This document shows, piece after piece, positions 7,892 through 16,667 of a stretch of 43,854 nucleotides of DNA; position 1 is the stretch's first letter, and every line of letters starts with the position of its first letter. The DNA is from an uncultured Gammaproteobacteria bacterium (GTDB taxonomy: Bacteria; Pseudomonadota; Gammaproteobacteria; PS1; Pseudothioglobaceae), in NCBI GenBank assembly GCA_902512305.1, contig CABXIU010000012.1, positions 1-43,854 of the forward strand, read 5' to 3'. The notes under the pieces were generated by a model that worked only from the letters and a program-made list of their open reading frames with translations, ran no database searches and had not been told where the DNA came from. The translations under genes and the position numbers were made by a program.

Positions 7892-9589
7892 TTAGTTAGA
7901 GTTTTCAATTGAATCTATCATAAGCTGCAATGATTCATTACCTCTAAATGAGTTCACATTGAGTTTATAAGCAACCGTAACCTTCTTAGAACTAAGCTTT
8001 TCTTGAAAAAAAGCGATTCCTTCAAGCACTGAATTTGTGCCTTGGAGCTTTAGATTACACTTCAGATGTTTTTCACCAACGACTCTTTGTTCTACCAATT
8101 CAAAGTCGCCATAGAAAATAGGCTCCTCAAACCCCTGTCCCCAGGGTGAGGCTTGACGAAGTAGCTCAGCATTCTTAAGTGTGATTTCTGATGAATCAAG
8201 CTGGCCATCCGTTAGCATTTCGATGATGGGTTTTTTTCCTTTTAGATGCTTTGTAATAGCCTCAGTAAATGCATCTTTAAATTTTTCAAAGTTATCTGGC
8301 CTTATAGTGAGTCCGGCTGCCATAGCATGACCACCAAATTTCTCAATGAGATCTGGATTATCACGATCAACTAGATCAAGTAAGTCTTTAATATGGACAT
8401 CTGGAATAGAGCGAATAGAACCCTTTAAAACATTCTCTGCCTTGGCAAATACGGCGGATGGACACTGATAGGTTTCTTTGAGCTTTCCAGCAACAATGCC
8501 GACAACTCCCTCATGCCAAGAATCATCATAAAGAACAATTGCAAACTCACTCTCATCAATGGCTTGATTTTCAACAATAGCGAGCGCCTCGTCCTGCATC
8601 CGAGTCTGCTCTTTACGCCTTTTAATATTGAACTCTTCCAGGGTTTGAGCATAACGTCTCGCATCATTCATATCTTCTGATAAAAGACATCGAATCCCTT
8701 GAGAAATATCACTCAGTCTGCCGGCTGCATTAATCCTTGGTGCAACTGTAAATCCGAGGTCAGATGCTTGGAGTGAGTCAATAGGTCGTTTAGTGAGCTC
8801 TAAAATGGCTAGAATGCCTTTTGAGCAGTTCTTTTGACGAATACGTTTAATTCCCTCATTCACCAAAATTCGGTTATTTTGATCAAGTTTTACAACATCA
8901 GCAACAGTTCCAAGCGCAACTAAGTCCAATAGTGCACGCAAGTCTGGATTTTGAATGTTATTCTTTTCAAAGTAACTCTGTTTTGTTAAATGAGTCTTAA
9001 GAGAGGAAAATAAATAAAAACTGACGCCAACTCCCGCTAAATTCTTCGATTGAAAGTCACACCCTCTTAGATTAGGGTTAATAATTGCATTGGCATTTGG
9101 TAGCTCCTTTGGCGGGAGATGATGATCAGTAATAATGACATCAATATCAAGAGACCTTGCTAGAGCTACTCCCTCATTACTAGATATGCCATTATCAACG
9201 GTGATTATTAAATCAGGCTCTTTATCGCTCTTTGCCTCTTTTACAATTTCTGGACTCAGTCCATAACCATGCTTGAATCGGTTAGGAACCAAAAAATCCA
9301 CATGTTTTGCACCCATGAGTCTCAGCGCTTTGATCGCCACTGCGCTAGCTGTCGCCCCATCCGCATCAAAGTCACCAACGATTAAAATGCGCTTATCTTC
9401 TAAAAGGCACTTTTCTAAAAGCTCTAGTGCAATATTAAGCTGATCAAAGTTTGGTTTAAGAAGACCTGGAAGAGCCATTGAAAGCTGAGATTCACTGACA
9501 CCTCTTGATGCATAGATTCTTTTTAGAATTAAGGGTATATCGTCAGAATATGACTCATACAGGGATTGGTCTATTTCTCTAGTCAGCAC
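7892..9589 (-). CDS. recJ: Single-stranded-DNA-specific 5'-3' exonuclease RecJ
   Basis: A 565-aa DHH-superfamily nuclease. The ordered motifs are DFDADGATASAVAI (motif I), VDNGISS, the name-giving DHHLPP, and GTVADVV. The DHHA1 region follows (SIRSIPDVHIKDLL, FGGHAMAAGLTI), then a C-terminal OB-like domain. RecJ degrades 5'-ended single strands in RecFOR recombination, mismatch repair and stalled-fork processing, using Mn/Mg ions held by the Asp/His motifs. Length is close to the E. coli protein (577). It starts at GTG 9589 inside the end of the upstream DUF1566 gene, with 11 bases of overlap, and is probably co-transcribed from lspA onward. Confidence 0.95.
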   Translation of the reverse strand: MLTREIDQSLYESYSDDIPLILKRIYASRGVSESQLSMALPGLLKPNFDQLNIALELLEKCLLEDKRILIVGDFDADGATASAVAIKALRLMGAKHVDFLVPNRFKHGYGLSPEIVKEAKSDKEPDLIITVDNGISSNEGVALARSLDIDVIITDHHLPPKELPNANAIINPNLRGCDFQSKNLAGVGVSFYLFSSLKTHLTKQSYFEKNNIQNPDLRALLDLVALGTVADVVKLDQNNRILVNEGIKRIRQKNCSKGILAILELTKRPIDSLQASDLGFTVAPRINAAGRLSDISQGIRCLLSEDMNDARRYAQTLEEFNIKRRKEQTRMQDEALAIVENQAIDESEFAIVLYDDSWHEGVVGIVAGKLKETYQCPSAVFAKAENVLKGSIRSIPDVHIKDLLDLVDRDNPDLIEKFGGHAMAAGLTIRPDNFEKFKDAFTEAITKHLKGKKPIIEMLTDGQLDSSEITLKNAELLRQASPWGQGFEEPIFYGDFELVEQRVVGEKHLKCNLKLQGTNSVLEGIAFFQEKLSSKKVTVAYKLNVNSFRGNESLQLMIDSIENSN

Positions 9590-10139
9590 TTCTTATAAGT
9601 CTTACAAAAGTGTCAATAGTTTTATCACGTGCCATAGAGCCACCATAAAAGAATGGAACCTCATAGGCCATAGATGGATTGCTAGTCACTGAGACTGAGG
9701 TCCAGTATGAGTCCATCTGAGTGTTAGGAAAAAAGTGAGTATCAATTAGCGTATCTCCTTCACCATAATAGTCAACAATAGAATTTAACTCGTCTCTTGT
9801 AGGTAACCTCCAATTAGAATAGCCGCATAATTCAGCCTTGTTAATGTCTTCTACAAAAGAGAGTGTATTGCAGTTTTTTCCCCAATAACAATTTTTACTA
9901 AAGGTTCCATTATCTCTACCACTCTCGCCATCAAACCAGGTATAGGTATTAAGAGCGTATTGAACCCCCTTCTTTCCACTCTTAACTTCCCAAACTAGGG
10001 AGCTTTTATTATCAACAACACAGGACCATTTTTCGCTATCTATAGCAACAATCTCACCGTCATTAGACAACTTTTGCAGTTCAGCACTTGCTGAAATACT
10101 TGCTAACATTAGTAAAGATAATAAATGAGCTTTCCTCAT
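9579..10139 (-). CDS. Exported DUF1566 (Lcl C-terminal-like) protein
   Basis: A 186-aa protein with a signal peptide (MRKAHLLSLLMLASISASA). The diagnostic run LCGYSNWRLPTRDELNSIVD is typical of DUF1566/Lcl_C domains, which are related to the formylglycine-generating-enzyme/C-type-lectin-like fold. The terminal strand (FVRLIRSAD) also fits. Six Cys in the mature part include WSCVVDN, NCYWGKNCN and ELCGYSN, so disulfides are likely. The role is unknown; such domains occur in surface and periplasmic proteins. It lies between lspA and recJ, overlapping the recJ GTG by 11 bases. The tie to recJ looks like simple operon packing rather than shared function. Confidence 0.75.
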   Translation of the reverse strand: MRKAHLLSLLMLASISASAELQKLSNDGEIVAIDSEKWSCVVDNKSSLVWEVKSGKKGVQYALNTYTWFDGESGRDNGTFSKNCYWGKNCNTLSFVEDINKAELCGYSNWRLPTRDELNSIVDYYGEGDTLIDTHFFPNTQMDSYWTSVSVTSNPSMAYEVPFFYGGSMARDKTIDTFVRLIRSAD

Positions 10140-10206
10140 GAAATTAGTCTGTTATTCGTTTAGTTAATATTCTACCATTTATGGTGATTCCTAAAACCAC
10201 TCGAAT

Positions 10207-10671
10207 TTACTTAGTGCTTGATTTTCTCTCAAATATGATTAAGGCAACACCTATAAATATAAAGCTGTCAGCTAAATTAAAGACTGGCCAATAGAAACTA
10301 TTAACATGCAGATCAATAAAATCAATTACAAAACCATGCAGCGCCCTATCAATCAGATTACCAACTGCTCCAGAGAGAAGAAAAAACTGGCCCAATAATT
10401 TTTGCCGATAAATATCTGGCGTCCTCTGAGTCCACCATACTATCCAGAGCGAAACCAATGTAGACACTCCCAAGAGGAACAATTTTTGTATCGCTCCGCC
10501 GTCAGACAAAATACTAAAGGCTGCCCCGGTATTATGAAGATAGGTCCAGCTAAGATACTGATTCAAAACCATTGACTGCCCTAATTCAAATGAGGACATA
10601 AAAATTTGCTTTGAGAGTTGGTCAGATAATACCAAACCTATAAATAAGAGAAATAAGCCTTTATGCTTCAT
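10207..10671 (-). CDS. lspA: Prolipoprotein signal peptidase (signal peptidase II)
   Basis: An aspartic protease of the inner membrane that removes signal peptides from lipidated prolipoproteins. Four hydrophobic helices are visible. The family motifs are LVLSDQLSKQ near the start, YLHNTGAAFS, and the catalytic pair GNLIDRALHG (first Asp) and FNLADSFIF (second Asp). ATG 10671 gives 154 residues, close to the usual 160-170. A TTG five codons earlier (10686) is possible, but the family normally starts just before the first helix and neither start has a clear Shine-Dalgarno sequence. It heads a minus-strand run with the DUF1566 gene and recJ. ileS, its common neighbour, is absent. Confidence 0.93.
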   Translation of the reverse strand: MKHKGLFLLFIGLVLSDQLSKQIFMSSFELGQSMVLNQYLSWTYLHNTGAAFSILSDGGAIQKLFLLGVSTLVSLWIVWWTQRTPDIYRQKLLGQFFLLSGAVGNLIDRALHGFVIDFIDLHVNSFYWPVFNLADSFIFIGVALIIFERKSSTK

Positions 10672-10811
10672 AAATAATTCAGCCAAAAAAATTATTGAGC
10701 TTAAGATTAAACATTAAACCATTACGGTCAATCACTAAGTAAACAGCAACTATTCAAACAATGTGTTTATAATTAAACTCAATATAGTATTATAAATATT
10801 GTGGAGGTTTC

Positions 10812-11597
10812 ATGGGTTTTTTAACAGGTAAAAAAGCGCTCATTGTCGGTGTAGCATCAAATCGCTCTATTGCATGGGGAATTGCTGAATCTATGGCAGC
10901 AAATGGCTGCGAGCTTGCCTTCACCTATCAAACTGAGAAACTCAAAAGTCGCGTTGAAAAATGCGCTGAAATTTGTAATTCATCGATTGTAATACCCTGC
11001 GATGTATCAACTGACGAGCAAATCAATGAAACCTTTAATGAGCTTAATAAATCTTGGGATAACTTTGATATACTCATTCATTCAGTTGCCTTTGCTGAAA
11101 GAACTGAACTGGATGGCAATTATCTTGAGGTGACGACCCGTGAAGGATTCCTTAAGGCACATGAAATTAGCTCATACAGTTTTACTGCCCTTGCAAAAGC
11201 AGCTATGCCAATGCTTAATGAAAATGGCGCCTTATTAACTCTTAGTTACTTAGGGGCTCTAAGAGCAATACCAAATTACAATGTGATGGGTATTGCCAAA
11301 GCCTCTCTTGAGGCCAACGTCCGGTATATGGCAGCAGCAATGGGTGTTGAAAAAGGTATCAGAGTTAACGCAGTATCCGCAGGCGCAATAAAAACCCTGG
11401 CTGCAAGCGGTATCAAAGGCTTTGGAAAATTACTTGATCACGCTGCAGAAAGCTCCGCACTCAAACGCAATGTCAGCATTGAAGAAGTTGGAAATGTGGC
11501 TGCCTTTTTATGCTCTGACTTAGCATCAGGAGTGACTGGAGAAGTCACCTATGTTGATGCAGGTTACAATTTTTACGAGAAAGGTCCTGACCTTTAA
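10812..11597 (+). CDS. fabI: Enoyl-[acyl-carrier-protein] reductase (NADH)
   Basis: A 261-aa short-chain dehydrogenase catalysing the last reduction in each cycle of type II fatty-acid elongation. The N-terminal cofactor site reads [15 protein letters not shown], the FabI-specific variant of the Rossmann glycine motif. Catalytic residues are Tyr146 and Tyr156 with Lys163 ([19 protein letters not shown]), the same numbering as in E. coli FabI (262 aa). The C-terminal [18 protein letters not shown] also fits. The start is fixed by GGAGG five bases before the ATG. It is the target of triclosan and isoniazid-type drugs in other bacteria. The gene stands alone; a weak AT-rich inverted repeat (AAAAGAA/TTCTTTT, 11603-11622) follows it. 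Confidence 0.96.
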   Translation: MGFLTGKKALIVGVASNRSIAWGIAESMAANGCELAFTYQTEKLKSRVEKCAEICNSSIVIPCDVSTDEQINETFNELNKSWDNFDILIHSVAFAERTELDGNYLEVTTREGFLKAHEISSYSFTALAKAAMPMLNENGALLTLSYLGALRAIPNYNVMGIAKASLEANVRYMAAAMGVEKGIRVNAVSAGAIKTLAASGIKGFGKLLDHAAESSALKRNVSIEEVGNVAAFLCSDLASGVTGEVTYVDAGYNFYEKGPDL

Positions 11598-11625
11598 CCC
11601 TTAAAAGAAAAATAATTCTTTTATC

Positions 11626-11661
11626 TTGATAAATTGAAGATTATTAGTATACTAATCATCT
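11626..11661 (+). promoter_or_regulatory. Promoter with palindromic operator for the VOC gene
   Basis: TTGATA (11626-11631) and TATACT (11648-11653) are 16 bases apart. Centred on the -10 is a perfect 14-base palindrome, ATTAGTATACTAAT (11643-11656). It is extended by AGAT/ATCT arms after one mismatch to a 24-base dyad (11638-11661). A dyad over the -10 suits a repressor site. No regulator gene lies next to it. Confidence 0.5.
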
Positions 11662-11697
11662 AGTTTTAAAGATAATTATTCTTTTATAGGGGTAAAA

Positions 11698-12111
11698 ATG
11701 AGCAATCGATTCCATTTAGCTATTGAGGCTGGAGAACTAAACAAAACAATTAAATTTTATACAGACGTATTAGGCTGTGAACTTGATATGGCTGAGGAAG
11801 GTAAGTGGCAAGACGTTGATTTTTGGGGGAATGAACTTACACTTCACCAATCCAAACCTCGCCAAAGCGATAGCCTTGATAGACATAGACATAGTGTTGA
11901 CATGGGAGAAGTTCTTGTCCCTCACCTAGGGATTCATTTGCCATTAGAAGAGTACCAAAGAGTTAAATCTAGCGTAGCCTCAACTGTAGGTTTTGTAGAT
12001 GAACCTTATACAAGGTTTGAGGATACGGATTATCAGCAAGAAACTTTCTTTGTTGAAGATCCTAACTTCAATGTGCTTGAGATAAAGAGCATGGTAAAGC
12101 CTAGAGACTAA
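11698..12111 (+). CDS. VOC-superfamily (glyoxalase/dioxygenase-like) protein
   Basis: A 137-aa single-domain vicinal-oxygen-chelate protein. The start FHLAIEAGELNKTIKFYTDVLGCEL is the usual first beta-alpha-beta unit. WQDVDFWGNELTLHQ and HLGIHLPLEEYQRV supply candidate metal ligands (His), and ETFFVEDPNFNVLEIKSM carries the terminal Glu of the metal site. Similar proteins are glyoxalase I-like enzymes, ring-cleavage dioxygenases and antibiotic-binding proteins, so the substrate cannot be named. The mRNA leader carries AAAGATAATTATTCTTT just before a GGGG-containing ribosome binding site, which may fold back on itself. The gene is monocistronic, with its own palindrome-covered promoter. Confidence 0.8.
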   Translation: MSNRFHLAIEAGELNKTIKFYTDVLGCELDMAEEGKWQDVDFWGNELTLHQSKPRQSDSLDRHRHSVDMGEVLVPHLGIHLPLEEYQRVKSSVASTVGFVDEPYTRFEDTDYQQETFFVEDPNFNVLEIKSMVKPRD

Positions 12112-12149
12112 TCCTCATAACTCAACAATAATTAACTCAAAATTAGCTC

Positions 12150-13994
12150 TTAAAGAAGATCAGTAAAAACTTTTATCTCTGCATTCTCTCTTAATTGTTT
12201 AATTAAAGAGATATACATTTCATTGTTTTCTTGATTTAAATAAAGCGCTGAAATGCCAGTATCTGAATCTTCTTCTGGACTTTTGACACCACTCAAATCA
12301 ATGACTAAGGACGTTAACATATTAGCACTCTCAGCACTATAAGTGTGCCTTCCTCCTTCAGGCTTTGAGAGAGTAAAAGATAAAGATGTAACGTCAAATG
12401 GTAATTCACTCGCTCTAGAGATCCAACCCTCAGAAACCCATTCTAAATTATTTTCAGAGATTAATTGATTGGCCATTTGCTTATCTCCACTCGTAAGCGC
12501 TGAGGCAATATTTTCAGCTATATTATCAATCACCTCTTTAGCTGCCGCTCTCTTGAGCGCAGATTCAATTTGATCTTCAACCTCGTTTAAATCCTTCTCA
12601 CGTTCAGGCTGTAAATCAGAAAGCGCTAGAACTACAAATTTTTCCGAGTTGATCTCCATCACCTCAGAATTTTCACCCTCATCAATGACCGCTGGACTAA
12701 AAGCAGAAGCAACAAATTTTGCATCATATTGACTGCTTCCTTGTGCAAAATAGTCACTCGTTTTAAGCTCTAAACCAAACTGATCTGCAACCATATCTAG
12801 AGACTCTTCATAAGACAAGTTCATAAATTCTTCTAAAGAGCCAAACAGTAATTTCTCCTTAGAAGTTCTAATGTAAAGAGACACAAGTTGCTCCTCAACT
12901 TCTTCAAAAGCTTGCATTGTCTCAGGTTCAATATCAGTTAGCTTAATAATATGAAAATAACCATAGTCGGTTGCTATGACTTCGCTTATATCACCAATAT
13001 TCATAGCAAATGCAGCTTTATCAAATTCCGCACCCATTAAGTCTCTTTCAAAGAAGCCAAGATCACCGCCCTCTTCATTTGATGAAGTATCCTCAGACTT
13101 TAATCTAGCAAGCTCAGCAAAATCAGCACCCTCTTTAATCTGGCCTAGCAAATCATTCGCTAACTCTTCACTTTCAACCAGGATATGCTGTGCCCTTCTT
13201 CTCTCAGGATTTGTATAGAGTTCGGCATTTTCATCATAAAGGCTTTGAAGATCATCATTAGTTGGACTTTCAGGCTCATCCATACCATCAAGTGTCAGCT
13301 CGACAAAATCTACCTTTACCTTACGCCCCTCTAGAAAACTTGATCTATTTTCATTGAAGTAGTCTGAAATTTGGTTTTGAGATACACTCACCTGATCTTC
13401 ATAATTGTCAGTTTTAAGAACAATATAAGAAACCTCTCTTTGCTGTGATGCAAGGTCGTTTAGTTGTTTACTTTGTGTCGATGACATAAAAGCTGAACCA
13501 CTCAAATTTCTCTTAATTTGATCACGAGTCAATGATTTAGATTGAGCCAACTCATAACTAGCGGGAGAATAACTATTCAATCTAAGTAATTGCATATAAC
13601 GATCTTGTGAAAAATCACCATCCACTATAAATGCTTGATTCATTTCAATAACAGACCTTACTTCATCATCCAAAGTAACAATATCTAATGAATTTGCAAA
13701 GTTCTCAATAAGCTTTTCATTGATCAATGAATCTAACAAAGTTTGCTTGAGAGTATTATCAATTTCCTGGCTATAGGCTGAACCTAATTGTTGTTGCAGG
13801 TTACGTTGCTGAGTATTTAATTCTTGATAATAAATATTAATATCAATATCTTCTCCATCAACCTTTGCAATCGCAGTATTTGCAGAGCGGCTAGCATAAT
13901 CCTGAATTCCAAATAAAGCAAATGGAACTGTTATTAAACCAACGATGAGATAAGCCACCCAGCCTTTTGATTTATTTCTTATTGCACCTAACAT
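12150..13994 (-). CDS. ppiD: Periplasmic folding chaperone PpiD (SurA-N and PPIC domains)
   Basis: A 614-aa membrane-anchored periplasmic chaperone. The N-terminus (MLGAIRNKSKGWVAYLIVGL...) gives one transmembrane helix at about residues 13-32. A SurA-N-like helical domain follows with DGEDIDINIYYQELN. A parvulin PPIC domain lies near 260-360 (RRAQHILVES, then GGDLGFFERDLMGAEFDKAAF and YGYFHIIKLTDIEPE). A second degenerate parvulin-like region extends to the C-terminus. Length matches E. coli PpiD (623). It works at the Sec translocon exit on newly exported proteins. In many gammaproteobacteria ppiD follows lon and hupB; here hup lies about 11 kb away, so the usual trio has been separated. 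Confidence 0.92.
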   Translation of the reverse strand: MLGAIRNKSKGWVAYLIVGLITVPFALFGIQDYASRSANTAIAKVDGEDIDINIYYQELNTQQRNLQQQLGSAYSQEIDNTLKQTLLDSLINEKLIENFANSLDIVTLDDEVRSVIEMNQAFIVDGDFSQDRYMQLLRLNSYSPASYELAQSKSLTRDQIKRNLSGSAFMSSTQSKQLNDLASQQREVSYIVLKTDNYEDQVSVSQNQISDYFNENRSSFLEGRKVKVDFVELTLDGMDEPESPTNDDLQSLYDENAELYTNPERRRAQHILVESEELANDLLGQIKEGADFAELARLKSEDTSSNEEGGDLGFFERDLMGAEFDKAAFAMNIGDISEVIATDYGYFHIIKLTDIEPETMQAFEEVEEQLVSLYIRTSKEKLLFGSLEEFMNLSYEESLDMVADQFGLELKTSDYFAQGSSQYDAKFVASAFSPAVIDEGENSEVMEINSEKFVVLALSDLQPEREKDLNEVEDQIESALKRAAAKEVIDNIAENIASALTSGDKQMANQLISENNLEWVSEGWISRASELPFDVTSLSFTLSKPEGGRHTYSAESANMLTSLVIDLSGVKSPEEDSDTGISALYLNQENNEMYISLIKQLRENAEIKVFTDLL

Positions 13995-14126
13995 AATAAT
14001 TTTTTACCAATATTGTTGAACTCATTGCTAAGAGAAGGATTTTATAAAACTCAATCTCACTAACAGCTTTGTGAAGCATTATACAAGGCTATGTGATTTA
14101 TCTAGAGAAGTTTTACACCCGAAACT

Positions 14127-15158
14127 TTATGAATATTTTTGCGCTAATTTATCTAAAAGATTTTCTATATCTTTTAAATCTGTATTCCAAGCAGTTACAA
14201 ACCTAACAGCCTTACCATCAAGCTCTTCCTCATTGATGTCATAACCAGAATTATTTAAATAATCAATAACATCACGAGGTAGATAAACAAAAACCTCATT
14301 TGATTCAGTCGGGTAAGCTAATTCAATATTTGAAAAATGATTTAGCCCCTCACTTAAAATCTTTGCCATAGAATTTGCATGCCTTGCATTTCTTATCCAA
14401 ACATCATCAGAAACATAAGCGTTGAGCTGAGAGGAAATAAAACGCATTTTAGAGAGAAGCTGACCAGAGCGTTTATGAAGAAAAGGAAAATTGCCGACCA
14501 TTTCAGGTTTTAAAAATATAATTGCTTCTGCAGCAAGACAACCGTTCTTTGTGCCACCTAAAGTTACAACATCAACGCCCGACTTCCAGGTCATTTCAGC
14601 CGGACTTACATCCAGCGATACAAGTGCATTAGCAAAACGAGCGCCGTCCATGTGGACACTCATTTTATTATCATGAGCAATTTTTGATATTTTTCTTATT
14701 TCTTCTAATTGATAAAGAGTTCCTGTTTCACAGGACTGCGTAATACTGACAACTGAGGGTTGAGTCACATGAACATTTCCTGAGCCCCTTACAATTCCTG
14801 CTAACTCGTCAGCCTGAATTCTTCCATTAACACTTTTCATTGGATTGAGTTTAGCGCCACCTGTGAAAAGCTCAGGTGCGCCACATTCATCGGTATTAAT
14901 ATGAGAAAGTTCATGACAATATATTTTTCCAAAGACCGGCGCTAAAGCTGAGAGCGCTAAAGCATTAGATGCAGTTCCAGTTACTGCAAGATAAACCTCA
15001 ACTTCAGTTTCAAAAACTTCAGATAATTTTGTTTTTAAGATTGATGACCATTCATCATCACCATAAGCGCTTGCGATACCAGAATTAGCTTCAATCAAAG
15101 CATCCATTACCTCTGGACATGCACTAGTCACATTATCTGATGCAAATAATGGATTCAT
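14127..15158 (-). CDS. ltaE: Low-specificity L-threonine aldolase
   Basis: A 343-aa PLP-dependent fold-type I enzyme cleaving L-threonine or allo-threonine to glycine and acetaldehyde. FASDNVTSACPEVMDAL at the start, the ATGTASNALAL phosphate-binding region (VTGTASNALALSALAP), MSVHMDGARFANALVSL with the PLP-ring Asp, and VVTLGGTKNGCLAAEA with the Schiff-base Lys are all in order. Length fits the family. It lies 13 bases downstream of the DoeB-like deacylase gene and has an AAGGAGG-like site before its ATG, so the two form an operon. The pair suggests catabolism of an amino-acid derivative, with glycine release as a possible final step; that pathway link is inference. Confidence 0.88.
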   Translation of the reverse strand: MNPLFASDNVTSACPEVMDALIEANSGIASAYGDDEWSSILKTKLSEVFETEVEVYLAVTGTASNALALSALAPVFGKIYCHELSHINTDECGAPELFTGGAKLNPMKSVNGRIQADELAGIVRGSGNVHVTQPSVVSITQSCETGTLYQLEEIRKISKIAHDNKMSVHMDGARFANALVSLDVSPAEMTWKSGVDVVTLGGTKNGCLAAEAIIFLKPEMVGNFPFLHKRSGQLLSKMRFISSQLNAYVSDDVWIRNARHANSMAKILSEGLNHFSNIELAYPTESNEVFVYLPRDVIDYLNNSGYDINEEELDGKAVRFVTAWNTDLKDIENLLDKLAQKYS

Positions 15159-15171
15159 TGAACCTCCTTAA

Positions 15172-16161
15172 TTAGACTGGGACAGCGACAACGCCCAGAA
15201 AATCGCCATTCACAACCAACCCAGGGAAATGTTTACCTGTAAATATCCCATCAATTTTAGCGTGATACTCATCCGGAAGAGTACCAGTTCGTTCAATATT
15301 ATGAACTTTTGCGATTAGTTGACCAGCCTTCACCTCGTCTCCAAGATCAACACAATGCTCAACCAATCCTGTTGATTCACTAAAAATATAACAAGTCTCA
15401 TCTGGCATATCTAGATTAAGAGTATCGTCAACCTCTAAATCTCCCTTTGTTATTCCAGCATGACGTAGAATATTTCTGATTCCTTTTTTGGCAATTTCAA
15501 CAGTGTAAGCTGTTGTTGAACCGCCACCTCCAAGCTCAGTACTAATGAATACTTTGCCCATACTCTCCGCAGCTGTATCATACATATTAACCGCATCAAT
15601 CTCTAAAAGCATTACTGAGTGAGGAGCATTAAATGCTTTCATAGCGGCAACACATTTTTTTTGTTGTTCTTTATTTTCTAAAACATGAGCACAACAAAAA
15701 GGAAGGAAATCTAGAGTCTTACCGCCTGAATGAAAATCAACCACATAGTCTGCAAGTGGGAGAAGAGTTCTGTTGAAATAATCAGCTATCTTTTCCGTAA
15801 ATGTTCCTTCTGAATTTCCTGGAAATACTCGATTCATATTCCCACCATCAATTGGTGAAGTCCTTTTCCCAGCCTGAAAAGCTGGATAATTCATTCCAGG
15901 CACAATAATAACTCTACCTGCTATATCCTCTACTTTAATCTGATTAGCTAAATCAAATAATGCTACTGGTCCTTCATATTCATCGCCATGGTTTGCGCCC
16001 GTAAAGAGAATTGTCGGACCTTTTCCATTTTTAGCAACTGTAATGGGTATAACTATCGAGCCCCAAGCAGAGTCGTCATGAGAATGAGGAAGTTTTAAAA
16101 AGCCGTGCTGAAGCCCATCTCTATCAAATTCTACTGTAGAACTTATTGGACTTTTTTTCAT
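15172..16161 (-). CDS. Succinylglutamate desuccinylase/aspartoacylase family deacylase, DoeB-like
   Basis: A 329-aa zinc hydrolase of the M14-related AstE/AspA family. GANHGDEYEGPVAL carries the His and Glu zinc ligands, SPIDGGNMNRVFPG binds the substrate carboxylate, DFHSGG supplies the second His, and STELGGGG the catalytic Glu region. The C-terminal part (EHCVDLGDEVKAGQLIAKVH) is the barrel-sandwich extension seen in this branch. The pattern is closest, from memory, to N-acetyl-diaminobutyrate deacetylase (DoeB) of ectoine breakdown. No other doe genes are present, so the substrate may be a different N-acyl amino acid. It forms a two-gene operon with the threonine aldolase. Confidence 0.8.
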   Translation of the reverse strand: MKKSPISSTVEFDRDGLQHGFLKLPHSHDDSAWGSIVIPITVAKNGKGPTILFTGANHGDEYEGPVALFDLANQIKVEDIAGRVIIVPGMNYPAFQAGKRTSPIDGGNMNRVFPGNSEGTFTEKIADYFNRTLLPLADYVVDFHSGGKTLDFLPFCCAHVLENKEQQKKCVAAMKAFNAPHSVMLLEIDAVNMYDTAAESMGKVFISTELGGGGSTTAYTVEIAKKGIRNILRHAGITKGDLEVDDTLNLDMPDETCYIFSESTGLVEHCVDLGDEVKAGQLIAKVHNIERTGTLPDEYHAKIDGIFTGKHFPGLVVNGDFLGVVAVPV

Positions 16162-16283
16162 GAAAATGTACGACGAAAAAATAAAGTGTCATTGTACGTC
16201 AACACTTTATTATTTACAATCTAGAAAAAATCGTTAATAACTAAATAAGTAGTAACTGCACAATATTAGTCAAAAATCAAAGG

Positions 16284-16637
16284 CTAAACACCAAAATCAG
16301 ACCCATTTCTCTCGCCATCACCATCCTTTAATATTGCTCGCTTTAAAATATTTTTATTAGGACCTGGTGATTTACTTTTAGCATGTTCAAATATAGTGCT
16401 AGCATTGCATTCATTACATTTATACTCACTGTTATAAGTTGCTTCCTCATAATTATCTTTTCGTCTTTTATCTTTAGAGCCATCCTTATTAGGGTATTTC
16501 CATCCTCGAGGACCCTCATGTCCATTTAGCAATGAAATTTTATAGCTACTACACCATGCACATTTTTTTTCATGTCTAGGTTTCAAAAAAAACCATAACA
16601 GAACTCCCGCTACAACTACTACTAATAACGTACTCAT
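16284..16637 (-). CDS. Small membrane protein with zinc-ribbon-like cysteines
   Basis: A 117-aa protein of unknown function. A single hydrophobic helix (about residues 3-17, LLVVVVAGVLLWFFL) is followed by a basic segment. Two CxxC pairs follow, CAWCSSYK near 27-34 and YKCNECNAST near 73-82, spaced as in a zinc ribbon. The linker is rich in Lys, Asp and Asn. The ATG has AAGGAG seven bases upstream. It is the last of three minus-strand genes, about 30 bases after the GIY-YIG nuclease gene, and may be a membrane-anchored partner. I see no family name for it. Confidence 0.6.
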   Translation of the reverse strand: MSTLLVVVVAGVLLWFFLKPRHEKKCAWCSSYKISLLNGHEGPRGWKYPNKDGSKDKRRKDNYEEATYNSEYKCNECNASTIFEHAKSKSPGPNKNILKRAILKDGDGERNGSDFGV

Positions 16638-16667
16638 ATCATTCTCCTTATAAAAATTTATTTAAGT

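Noticed and set aside
12976-13218. Open frame opposite ppiD (and similar frames opposite fabI-type, ltaE, pyrG and hup genes)
   Set aside because: Antisense shadows of well-recognised genes, without ribosome binding sites or family features.
14078-14083. TATAAT on the minus strand as a ppiD promoter
   Set aside because: It has no convincing -35 at usual spacing and lies about 85 bases before the gene; not enough to call.
16162-16283. Search for a direct repeat of the tRNA-Asp 3' end as an attL site
   Set aside because: No copy of the tRNA 3' sequence was seen at the left edge of the island, and no integrase gene is present.
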